DNA of 64,000 bases from Iris pallida (lineage: Eukaryota; Streptophyta; Magnoliopsida; Asparagales; Iridaceae). Position 1 is the stretch's first letter. Every line of letters starts with the position of its first letter. Made by a program: the position numbers and the translations under genes. Positions 39,207-51,600 of the stretch are shown here, piece by piece. Below the pieces are notes generated by a model, which saw nothing but the letters and a program-made list of their open reading frames with translations, searched no databases and was not told the origin of the DNA. Where the stretch lies: NCBI GenBank assembly GCA_029216955.1, contig JANAVB010007000.1, positions 1,698,450 through 1,762,449 on the forward strand. The letters run 5' to 3'.

Positions 39207-41269
39207 CCTGTCGACACCAGATCACCATCCCCCGACATCTCCCTCACCACACTTTTCCAATCCCCTGTCATCAACCTCCACGACTGGGTCGCCGCTCTGT
39301 CGGTCCACCATGGAGACACCCCACGATCACCAACTCCAGCAACCCATAACCATCCATCCCGCCGCCACCGGTGCACCGCGCTTCGAGCAATCGGACCTCC
39401 TCAACCCACAGGTGAGCGCAACTCTGGGATAGGCTCCATCGTCGACCCCACACACCTGTCCAGAGGGCGGCCGCGTGTGCACAAGCCCCGCCTATTCGCG
39501 CCCTAGGTCCGGTGCCGTACAGAAATCGCGCACGCGCCTGCCAGAAAACCGACGACCCCGGTGGCCAAAGGCTGACGGACCAGCGGAGCACCGCCGCCGA
39601 ACTCCGACGGTCGGGTGGCCATTGAAGTCGACTACCCGCATTTCGTGCGAGCAACGCCAGCAGCTGCGAGCCGCCACCGCCTGAGTCCAACGAAGACCGG
39701 TGGTCGCCTGGCCACGGTGAGCGTCGCCGATCCGAGGTGCACTGCCATAGCCGATGCCGCGTCCCTGCCCGAGAGCACCCCCACGATCTGCGCTTCCCGG
39801 CCACAACGAGCCACGGTCGTCGTGCATTTTTCGGTGGGCTCTCTCCTCGATACCTTTCTTTCCCTCTCTACATCTCTTCTGCTTCTCCTTCTGGAGAAGA
39901 ACACCCCTTCAATGACTCTCTCTCCCTCTTTTCAATTAAAGCTGCTCACCCTTCTCTTTTCCCAAGGTTCTCTCTCTGTGTGTATAAAGTTCTCTCTGTT
40001 GATATTATTTTATAATACTGTTATAGTGGGTTAGTTTGCTACTATTATTACGGTCGGCACATAATAAGTTTAGTACTGGTTTTACTGCTAATGTATATAA
40101 AATATTATTAGTATTTTGTTAAGTGTTGTAATTATCAGTAAACTTGTTATTATTTATATTATTAATAGTTTTACGGTTATTATTAATTAACTATAACAAA
40201 AATATAGTTTGGGGCTTGGTCTTACATCTACTTTCAAATTTGAGCTTAGAAGTCATAAATAAATTATTATATTATTTTTGTGGTTTGTGACCAAATTTAA
40301 TTTAGTTATAGCCTAAAATGATTTACTAGATTTATAAATATATTATCTAAAATATTTTAACTAATAAACTATCGTTTTCAAAATATCATAAATATTTTCT
40401 GAATAGTTCCTAAATAAATATATAGCCTTTTAAGGTTACGACTATTTGGTTATAAATGTTTTCTAGGTACATATATATATATTTTCTAAATAGGAACTAT
40501 CTTTTCCAAAACAAATTTTCTCTTAGATTAATCATGACCATGACTAATCAACGTTGCTATTTTCTTTGTCAAAACCAAACTTTCCCACAACAATCCTAGC
40601 CAACTGGACTATTTCGAACGCAAGGGTACTATCGGTTTCACCAACTAAGGACCTCAGACGAGTACAATTTATTGTTTGTATTTCGATATTGATCTTTACA
40701 ATATTTCATTGATTAGCCATTGGTTATGTGATTTTTATACTCTATTATAAATTGTTGAGTCGGGAATGAGAAGTACCAAGGATGTGTGATCCAACCGTAG
40801 ACAGTGTTTATTTTTCTGCAAGTAGACATCGTAGACAATGCTTATTTTTCAACAAGTAGACATCGTAGACAATGCTTATTTTTCTGCAAGTAGACATCGT
40901 AGACAGTGCTTATTTTTCTGCAAGTAGACATCGTAGACTGTACGATGTAGTGTTCCAGACTGATCACATATCAAAGGTACTTCTAACAGTTGGGGAAAGT
41001 ATTTTGTGTCTATTTATTTGATATTGATTTTTCGTATTTCTTGTTTATTTTCAAAAACATGTAATTAATGTCTAACCTCTGTTGTATAGTCATTTTCTTT
41101 ATTTGAAATTGCATTCAGTGAATTGTGCTCGTTCCATTCCTGACTGGAAACCAACATTTTTCAGGTTAGCTGTAGATTCATTTAGCTTGGGAAGTGACGG
41201 AAATACTTGCAGACAAAAGCCTAGAGACTAGCTAGATAGTTGAGTTGTAGTCATTCATTTATTTGTACA
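39207..41269 (+). repeat. G3 5' LTR, second segment with GC-rich part and 34-bp tandem array
   Basis: Starts with the TSD CCTGT. 39212-39850 is GC-rich, comparable in place to the GC-rich stretch of the solo LTR (36820-37010); its open frames show no known domain. AT-rich sequence follows. 40797-40940 has four full units of a 34-bp repeat beginning GTAGACARTG. 40628-41200 matches, inverted, the solo LTR at 35380-35860 (for example CTAAGGACCTCAG and CCTGACTGGAAACC). It ends at ACA (41267-41269), the TSD of CACTA-3. Confidence 0.75.
40797..40940 (+). repeat. 34-bp tandem repeat array in G3 LTR
   Basis: Units start at 40797, 40831, 40865, 40899 and (partial) 40933, each near GTAGACAATGCTTATTTTTC with a CAAGTAGACATC end. 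Unit differences are one to three bases. Confidence 0.95.
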
Positions 41270-41707
41270 CACTACAAGAAAATGCATCTTCTGCGACATA
41301 CACAATATGTAGCGGAAAGATGGCTTTGTGTCGCCAAAGCCTTTCTGCGACATATCGCGCTATGTCGCACGTGTGTCGCCGTATCCTTGTCTGGGAAAGT
41401 ATTTGGCGACACAAATCCATCATGTCGTCGAAAATGCCCACTTTTGGCGACATGTTCTAATTTTTTTATAAAATAACATTTGGCGACATGTGTCTTGCGT
41501 GTCGCAGAAAGGTGATTCTTTGGCAACATAACACATGTCGGAAAAAAGTCACCTTTTGCTGCACAAGTTAATGTCGCAAAAGCTAATGTAGACAAATATA
41601 AAAATACTTTCTACTACACAATTTGATGTCGCAAAAGCTAATGTAGACAAATATAGAAACACCTTCTACTACACAATTTGATGTCGCAAAAGCTAATGTA
41701 GACGAAT
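41270..41707 (-). repeat. CACTA-3 3' terminus with subterminal motifs and 55-bp tandem repeat
   Basis: TIR, then CGACA/TGTCG motifs in both directions, then a 55-bp unit starting ATGTCGCAAAAGCTAATG at 41571, 41626 and 41681. Open frames here are repeat artefacts. Confidence 0.85.
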
Positions 41708-42604
41708 TTTATATTGATTTATCATAATAAAAAATCGCATTTGAAACATAGATATAAAGTCCTACTTCAAAAGAAACTTATAAACATTGAAATTTGTATT
41801 CAAAGAACTTGAGAATAAATAGCAACAAGTTATCGCACACAAATAATATCCAATACAATGTCTTCATATAATAGTCCAATAATGCAAAAGATTTAACTTC
41901 AAGTAACCCATTCAAGGAGAAACGTATTGTATTTCACAATCATTGTATTCCAACTAGACAAATATAAGTGTATTCCCAAAAAATTAGCCAACAAAAAATT
42001 ATCTTTTCATTGCAAACATTACTTTCTCCAAAATAATGATAGATCTAATGATAAGAGCATATTCCCAAAAATTGGCTTTGTTGTCCATGTGATCCTGCAA
42101 ACAAAAATTAAAAAATGCTTGTAAGTAAAAAAAAGTATATGCTAAAAGAATGACAAATATCTATGAAGGCTATAAAATATATGAACACTTGTACAGTATT
42201 TTGTTTCACACAAAATTAACTTAGTAAAGAAAATGTGTCGACACAAACATTTGCTAGTGTTAACTCTTGAGCACATTTGCTAGTGTGTTAACTCTAGAAA
42301 TCTTGTTATGAATCTGATACTCATATTGCAACCTCTATAATCTCTCCTAGAAAGATGTTATATATCTAGAAATCTTGTCATGTATGAGTGTGTGCTTAGT
42401 TTCAACACCATTAGGATCACAAATTTTTATACGAAAAAGTTGGTATTATTTTCTTAAATGTTTTAATTTATTTGCTTTCATCTCATGCTTTAACACTATT
42501 AGCATGGTCTGTCATGAAACTAAAAATTTCAAAAGAAGTGCAGCACACATAGAGAGAAAGAGAGCAGTACCCAAAAGAAGTTGTTGCCTAATCGCCCTCA
42601 GTTG
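41708..42604. other. CACTA-3 non-coding region downstream of TNPA-like gene
   Basis: About 900 bp of AT-rich sequence with no recognised coding region, RNA gene or long repeat. Confidence 0.5.
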
Positions 42605-45600
42605 ACTCCTCCCCACATTCATCCGACGAAAGTAATCCACGTCTCAACAACACCTCGTAGAACTTTTCAAGTTTCTGGTTCTACGTCTTAATTTGTTGTT
42701 GTTGAATCGCAAAGTTGTTCATTTTGGGCCTCAAGTTGTTGTTGTTGAGTATCATTAAGTTCCTTTAGTGATGATAACTCCTCTCTTAGGATAATCACTT
42801 CCTCACCATTATCCCTGGATGTGGTATTAGTATTACAGGGCTTACGGCCCACTCCATATCCTTTCAAGTAGCCCGATTTCTTTCCAAGCACTGCTATCGA
42901 CATTTCTTCTTGTGACATTGGGATTGCATCCGGCTGAGAACACATTGTTCGCAAATTTTCAAGCTCACCCTGACATTTTTAAGGAACATAAGTAATTAGT
43001 TAGATTGTAAAGCAAAACTTAAAAACCTAGTGTTAACCCCTTTTTTAGTTTTAAGTAACAACCATACAACAAAACATTTGTTAGACTTACGTGTTTCTCC
43101 ATACACTTATGATCCAACCAATCATCTTTCTTCTTACTCCAATGAGATTCCTTAAAAAAATCTACAAAGTGAGGTATCTCCGCCTAATTTCATGAAAATA
43201 ACAGTTAAATATTGTATATGGAGAAGTAAATAAAATATATATTAAAATTTAATTTAGAAACTACAAAAAATGCATCACCTTCGTGGACATTGTCGCTGCA
43301 AATGACTTTGACCCGCAAGAATGATTCCATGGCAAAGAGGAACGTGCTACCACATTTTGCTCTGATCGTTTCTACAACATGAAACCAAAAAAAAGGGTGA
43401 ACATAAAGTAAATTAGGGAAACAAAAAGGAAAAACCAGTCAAGTGAAGAACACTAAATTGGTTGGGGAAAAATTGCATACTTCCAAATGATTAGATCACT
43501 GAAACATAGAAAAAGCTTAATAAACATCATCTCAGTAAAAGCAATATATTCTGCTGACTGTCATTTTCTAGCATATAGCTGCACATCATGCATAATGATC
43601 TTGGTAGAGTGGTGAAGGTCAAACTCACAATCAATAAGTCAAGTGCAACAAACACGAGCAACAGCAAAAAAGTACCTTAGTCAAATTGCTATCAATCTAA
43701 TAAAGAGTAAATGCTGCGATGTACAGTCCCAGTTACTCCAGCAGGAATAACTTATTGAAAAGCAATATCACCTGGACATAACATATCTCACAAATTTCAC
43801 CATGTCCAAACAAGAAGAATATCACATTACATCATACATGCCTGGAAAAAACGATGTGTTGTGTCAATGCCTTGTCAGATGGATGCACAGAAAAAGTTAG
43901 ATGAACAGCAGTACATATACTCCTCGTGAATGTTTTGAGTATATCTTTATGATCTCACTATCATTCTTAACTTGGACATCATATTTTTCACTTATGATCC
44001 CATCGCACTTTGCAAGACATCCCTTCAACCACATAAATCGCATCTTATTGACAATCATCTCTTTTACCCACCATCTCAAGGTTCTAACTTCTAAGCACCC
44101 AATCTAGTCCTTTTAAAAAAAAATCATAAAGTGTAATATGGTCCCTCCACTTCTGTTAAAATGTGCTCCTCCTTTTGCCACGTAAAAGCTCATACTAGCA
44201 GATGAGCTACATATTCTTCCCTCTCTTTTTCCTTATATTACACACATTGTGTCACAGAGAATAACACAACATTTATTTTGGGGGATAGAACATTGAGATA
44301 TCCAACAAAGGCTAGTAGAAAAGAATTTTAAATTACAATGATCAAATTGCTTGAACTATCATAGACAATTATATTCCTTTACGAAAGGATTGCAATCTAA
44401 TGAAACCAGCAGCAAGTTAATATCTTGCTCAAGGTGTGCACATGGTTCCCTGAAGTGGTAGTTTGAGTGTCCTGACAGGGAGCTGATATGGTCATGAATA
44501 ACTTGGCCAGGTTGATTCTAAAGGACGACAATCGTAGTCCTTTATTGCACTAAGATGACCATAAGAGGATTGGCCTTCAAGGAGGATAGTTAAGGCTCCA
44601 TTTTATTATCACTTTGAAGAGCACGCTGCTAAGGTAGTCACAGAAATCCATGTGCTTATATTGCACTGGATATGATGGAGTAATGGAGTTTGAAGTCTTT
44701 CTCCCCAAACCTCAGGCTTGAACTGCATTCCTATACAATGAAAGAGGCCGCACAAATAGAATCACAAAGTAGGTCACTTTTTTGACTACTTTGCCATTAT
44801 TAATACCAAAAACATTAAGGGTGCATTCTACTATGATGGTGAGGCACATGACCAGTTTAATTTGTTGAGGATGCATTACGAGAGGGAATCACTTGGGAAT
44901 AGATGAATGAAATTGTAGTGTGATCATATATGAGTTCAGAAATCATAAATTCATGGACTGAGGACAGCATTGTTGCATTGACACAGAACAAAGCTATCAC
45001 ATGTCCGAGTGACCTAAATTGTTCACCATGACAAACGCAAAACAAAAAAGAAAGAAAGAAAAGAAACAGTACATCTGACATGGTGATACATGTGTATGCA
45101 AGCATGGATGTGTGGATGTATTTATAAGTTTATAATTATAGACTTAACCAAAGTTCAATTACATATGTCTTAGCTCATTTTGGTACATATTAGTCAAGAA
45201 ATCATCTCATGGGCGACACAGTTTGTATTCTTAAGTCATAGTCAGTAAATAAAAAAGGAAAGAGACAGAAGCAAAGCCATATACAAGCTAAACAGGAAGC
45301 TTCAGGCACATACTATTATTTAATGGTTATTTGGTCCTTTATGAAGTATGAAGACTCTTTAGTCAATATTAATTGCAAATTCTTTCCAGTTTCTCTTGAA
45401 ACTTCAGAGTTCAAAGGGGCACAAGAGAAGGGTAGAAACAAAACTCTTGTTTCCACCTTTAACAAAACTCTGATTTCCAGTACTAAATAAAAGGGACCTT
45501 GAAGCAAATGTTAAGCAAACAAATAATTTCATGAAGAGTAAGATTAGCAATAAGATAAATCCGTCTAGATGTTTGCTCCTTCAAACTGGTATCTCCGCGA

Positions 45601-48600
45601 AAGACAGTGATAGAAACATGATGCCAATTCCTGTCTTGTTAAATATAAGAGAGATTGGATGCAACAGAGATGTAACTACAGAGATATCAAGGGGTAAAAT
45701 TTGGTAAGGAGAAGCTAGGGTGCCCTAATCCCTGCCCTAAAAAGTGCTACAATGATACAGATACGAAAACAATATCTTCAGGATGTGCAGCTTATCATAA
45801 TACACAAAAAAGGGCAAAACCGTTAAACAACTTGAAATATGCATCCTGAAGACTGTGCCATCCGAGACTCAAATGCACGAATAGGTTGATGTAGGTTCAG
45901 CTGAAGATGAATAAGGAAAGATCCCAAAATTCTGATCTCAAGAGGACAGTCAGTCACAGGAGTCATGTAACAGATGAAATGCATGGATACGTCAAACTAG
46001 GAGGAAGTCAAATTAATTTCTTATTAACAATGAGTCTTAATTTAAATGTATTTTCCATATATAATTCCTTTATTTCTAAAAGAGGTCAAATTATCATAGA
46101 TGGATGTGACCGTGCAGAGTACAATAGTTGCAATACATGTATTAATTCTTCCGGGAAAGATGAGATATTTCTGATGTCCAACAAAGGGGCACTCTATCTA
46201 AATCAGAAGAATAAATTCAAGTGTGGCAGCATGGCTAAAAGGGAAGGCTCCTGATATAACATGAAGTATATCGAGGACGTCAAACTAGAACACCAATCAG
46301 CATTTGGAAGTATATCACTAAGCACCAAGGCACTGTAATATCCACACTAAAGGACCGTGACATGAACAGTAGAAAATAATAATGCATTGATTCATTGCTA
46401 GGGTTTGGTACAATATATATAGTGTCTACATTTAGGCCTATGGGCCATATTTACATTACAAATATAATCTAATCAATCTAATCTAATCTAATCTAATCAT
46501 ATCTAATCAATCTAAGATAATCTAATCAATCTAACACCCCCCCCTCAAGTTGGAGCATGCAGGTCACAAATGCCCAACTTGGGAAGAAAAGAATCAAACA
46601 CTTGCTTTCCAAGGGGCTTGGTGAAGATGTCAGCCAGTTGAGAAGAAGTAGGAACATGCGAGGCTATTACAGTGCCATCTCTAATAGCATCGCGAACAAA
46701 ATGTAAATCCACCTCAATATGATTACTGCGCTCATGAAAGACCGGGTTCTGGGCCAGGTGCAGGGCTGACTGACTATCACAATACACCAACATAGCAGAC
46801 TCCTGGCGAACGCCCAAACACACCAATAACTCCTTCAACCATTTCAACTCACAAACAAGTGCAGCAAGAGATCGGTATTCAGCTTCAGCGGAAGATCGAA
46901 AAACAGTTGATTGCTTCTTGGTCTTCCAAAAAATAAGAGACCCCCCCCAGAAAAACCAACCAGCCTGTAACAGAGCGGCGAGTCAAAGGACAACTTGCCC
47001 AGTCGGAATCACACCAACCAGAAAGACGGAGATCACAATCAGCTTTCAAAAAAGTACCGTGTCCTTGTGCATTTTTGAGATATCTGACAACTCTCAAAGC
47101 AGCATGCCAATGATCTTGTCGAGGCTCCTGTAAGAATTGAGACAAGATATGCACAACATAGGCCAAGTCAGGGCGAGTAAATGAGAGATAAATCAACCTC
47201 CCAACCAGTCTCCGATAAGTCTCTACATCCGCCATCCGTGGACTAGTCGATTCTGCCAGCTTGTGATTGGGATCCATGGGAAAACCAGCCGGGCGAGACC
47301 CCATCAAACCACATTCTGAAATGATGTCCAAAGCATACTTCCTTTGACACAAGGAAATTCCTTCCGCACTCCGAGCCACCTCTATGCCAAGAAAGTACTT
47401 CAACACACCAAGGTCCTTCATGTGAAAGCAAGAACTAAGGTACTTTTTGAAAGCATCTAAAGCACCTGTGTCATTACCAGACACAATCATATCATCCACA
47501 TAGATCAAAACATGCAACTCGACCTTCCCCTTAAAAAAGGAGAAAAGGGAATAATCGGAATGTGATTGAATAAATCCATAGGATACCAGAGAAGCGGTAA
47601 GCTTAGCGAACCAACAACGTGGTGCCTGTTTCAATCCATATAGAGACTTACGCAGGCGACACACTCTGTTGGGTTCACTATGCAAAAAGCCTGGCGGCAA
47701 CTGCATATATACTTCTTCTGTCAGATCTCCATGAAGAAAAGCATTGTGCACATCCATCTGGTGCAAAGTCCAGCATTTCACAGCTGCAACAGCCAAGAAC
47801 GCCCGAACTATAGGCATCTTAGCCACCGGGGCAAATGTTTCTGAATAGTCGATCCCCTCAACCTGATGATTACCGAACACAACTAGTCGTGCCTTTAAGC
47901 GCTCAACACTGCCGTCAGATTTGTACTTTATTTTGTACACCCATCTACTTCCCAATGCTTTCTTCCCAGGAGGTAAATCGACAAGACTCCATGTCCCATT
48001 ATCTTCCAGAGCCTGTATTTCAGTTTGTATGGCTGCACGCCAGCCTAAATCTCGCGAGGCCTGGCGATATGAAGTAGGCTCAACACCGGCAGTGACAGCT
48101 GCGAGAAAATTTCTGTGTCCAGCAGTAAATATGTCATAACTTAGAAATTGTGTTAGAGGATACGAAGTACCTGAGGAAGTGACGGGAACAGATGGACTGT
48201 GGTGAAGGGGGGAACCTTTACGTCGAACAGCATTCATCACAAAATCCTGTAATCGCACTGGCTGTGATTTCTTTCTCATTCCTCTTCCCAATACTACCTC
48301 ATCTGGCACCTCTGGCAACACTGTATCTCTTGTATCATTAGCAGTATCCGCATCACCCCTAACGGACTCTCCTGTCAATACTTTTGCATCTACCTGTGCA
48401 TCCTGGCCACTCGGTGCCGAGCCACCAGCAACCACTCCGGGTTCAGCAACCGTGGCCGACACCATCCCAAAAGCCTCTATATCATCTCCCGGCACCTCAA
48501 CAGATGTATGGCGTGTCACAGAAGACATCTCTCTAGCAGAGCCACACCCAGGGAATTCTTTTTCATAAAAAGTAACATCACGGGACACAAAATATTCACC

Positions 48601-51600
48601 AGTCTCCAAATCATACAGTTTTCATCCCTTTTTATCAAGTGGATACCCAACAAAGATACATTTTCTGCTCCTGCTAGCAAATTTATAATGTCGAGATTTC
48701 AAATCATACGCATAGCACAGACAACCAAAAATACGTAGATGATCATACGAAGGAGCCGAACCATATAAAACTTCATACGGAGACTTAAAATGCAAGATAC
48801 TAGAAGGGGACCTATTTATCAAATAACATGCACCCAGAATACATTCCCCCTAAAAATCCACGAAAAGAGAACCCTGAAATCGCAAGGCCCTGGCGACATT
48901 TAAAATATGACGATGCTTTCTTTCCACCCTTCCATTCTGTTGAGGTGTCCCAACACAGGATGTTTGGAACAATATACCTTGAGATAAAAAATAATCTCGT
49001 AAAAAATTAAATTCAGTGCCATTGTCACTCCGCACTCGACGTATATCAGCCCCAAACTGTCGCTTCACCATAGCAATAAATTTAAGAAACACAGAATAGA
49101 CAGCACACTTATCTGTCAATAAAACGACCCAAACAGCTCTAGAAAAATCATCCACCAAAGTCAAAAAATACCGTGCCCCATTAGATGATGGAACACGATG
49201 TGGTCCCCACAGATCACAGTAGATGAGTTCAAAGCATCTCAAAGCACGACTACTACTATCAGGAAAGGCATCACGAGTCTGTTTAGCTTGATGACAGATA
49301 TCACAAGCTGTATGAGAAAACACACTACTACCAGAGAGAAAAGGTAAATTCTATATTACTTTATCTGAAGGATGCCCCAGTCTACTATGAAAAACCTCGA
49401 AATTACTCTCTTTGCATGCCAGGATCACCGAAGCCAAAGAAGATGAAACCTCCCCCAAGAAGTAAAGTCCAACCCTTTGTTCACCTGCTCCAATCACCAT
49501 TCTCGTACTTCGGTCCTGAACAAAACACAAATCAGGAGTAAATAACATATCACAATTTCTGGCACCAATCAATTGTGAGACAGAGATCAAGTTGTAAGTC
49601 AATGTCAGAACGTAAAGAACATCCGTCAACACCAACGAGGCAGTCAAAAATACTTTGCCTCTCAGAACAGCCTCAATAGTGCTCCCATCAGGCAAAATCA
49701 CAGGACAGATAGGACCCTCAAAGCAATCAACTAAACAGTCACGAGAGCCTGTCGCATGAAGAGTAGCCCCAGTATCGAATATCCAAGTGACAGAAGAAGG
49801 CTTACCCATCAGACGATCAGAGTTTGAAGGACCAGGGTTGGAAGGATTGTCGTTACCCAACAAGCTCATCAGTTTCTGCCATTGTTCACCTGAGAGTGGT
49901 GAAGGATACCCTCCATGCATCATATCTGCCGAACTTCCGGCAAGACCAGCAGGGACACCATGACCAGCAACGACAACATGATGAACAACCCCTGCGCCAC
50001 CAGCACCGCGTCCCCCATCACGTCTCTGCTGTGGTGCCGGACCTCTTCCACCACCAGCACCACGTCCGCCCTCACGCCGAGGACGAGTCTTCCACCACTC
50101 TGGATAGCCAATCTTGGCAAAGCAAGTTGCAACATCATGACCTGTTTTCTTGCAATGAGTACAGATCATACCTGATTTATCCCTGGGATCTGAGGTTCTA
50201 CTACTAGAAATACAAGGTGAAGTCTTGATAGCCAGCACCATTATCTCCTCAGTAGCGGATGGGACCTAAGATTTTTGCATATCCTCTTCCTCACGGACTG
50301 CCTGGTATGCCCGATCTAAACTTGGCTGATGATCCTGAGCTAGAAGATTAGATCGGGTATGACCATACAACTCAGTATTTAACCCATACATAAAGTCCTG
50401 AAAGTGGTCTTCATCCCTCATAGCCTGTAGCGTTGCAGCAAGTTTACCACATGTACAAGTAGGCAATGGAAAATAAGCAGCTTGTTCATCCCACAAAGAC
50501 TGTAAATTTCCAAAGTAGGTTTCCACAGACATCGAAGCCGTTTGTTTGCACTCAGCCAACGCCACCTTAATTTGTTGCTTTCGAGTGCCATTGCTAACAA
50601 CAAATCTTTTCTCCAACAAGTTCCACAATGGAGAAACCTCCTCAAAGTACGGCAAAGATTTCTTCAGAGACGGATCAATGGTATTAAGAATCCATTGAAC
50701 CAATAGTGCTTGCACGCATCTCCAATCAAGCAATTTGCTAGCATCATTAATAGGTTTGACTTCAGTACCTTCCAGAAAGGTAATCTTTCGCCTAAAGATC
50801 AGGAAGAGACATATCGACCGAGACCACTCAGCATAGTTCGGTCCACGAAAAATAATAGGAGTAATGATATTTCCTGGTTGATCAACAGAAATCAGAAAAT
50901 ATGGATCCTTCGGATTAGGATAATTTGGGTTGTGTGCACCGCCACCGCCAGTCGCGAAGGAGTAGCTGGATGCAGCATCATCTGCCATCGCGGATGTCGG
51001 GTGTACAAAAATTTTGTACTACTCCGACGAATCGCCCGCTGATGGACGGGGTCGGCGACGAATCGACCGCGATCAGGGGCACCGGATCTGGCACGTAGGG
51101 GCGAGCGAATGTCGGGTGTACAAAAGTTTGTACAACTCCGACGAATCTGCGAAAGAGAAAAAAGATTATTTTATTTTTTCTTTTTTTTTCTTTTTTTTAC
51201 AGAAGGCTTGTGCTTTCTCTAAGAAACAATAAAACCTAAAAAAGACGGAGCAGCGGGCACAGGCGCGTACGGGAGCGTGCGCGGACGGAAGCTTACGGAC
51301 GAGCGCAGTCGGCGCGGACGGGCTGGCGCGGTCGGTTCGCAGTCGACGAACGTGCGCAGTCGGCGAACGGCGAACGTGCGCAGTCGGGCACGGGCGGACG
51401 GGCGGGCATGGTCGGTTCGCAGTCGGCGAACGTCGGACGTGCGCAGTCGGGCGGACGGACGGGCGCAGTCGGCGGACGGACGGGCGTACGGGCGCAGTCG
51501 GCGGGCGCGCGGACGGGTGCAGTCAGCGGAGACGGCGGCTAAGGTTTTAGGGTTTTTGTTTTGGTGGCTCTGATACCATGTAGGAAATAATAATGCCTTG

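Noticed and set aside
39271..40034. GC-rich open frames as a possible host gene
   Set aside because: Overlapping frames on both strands, no domain, and the place matches the GC-rich part of related LTRs.
51277..51573. Arg-rich 98-codon frame on the + strand
   Set aside because: Antisense translation of the copia leader minisatellite.
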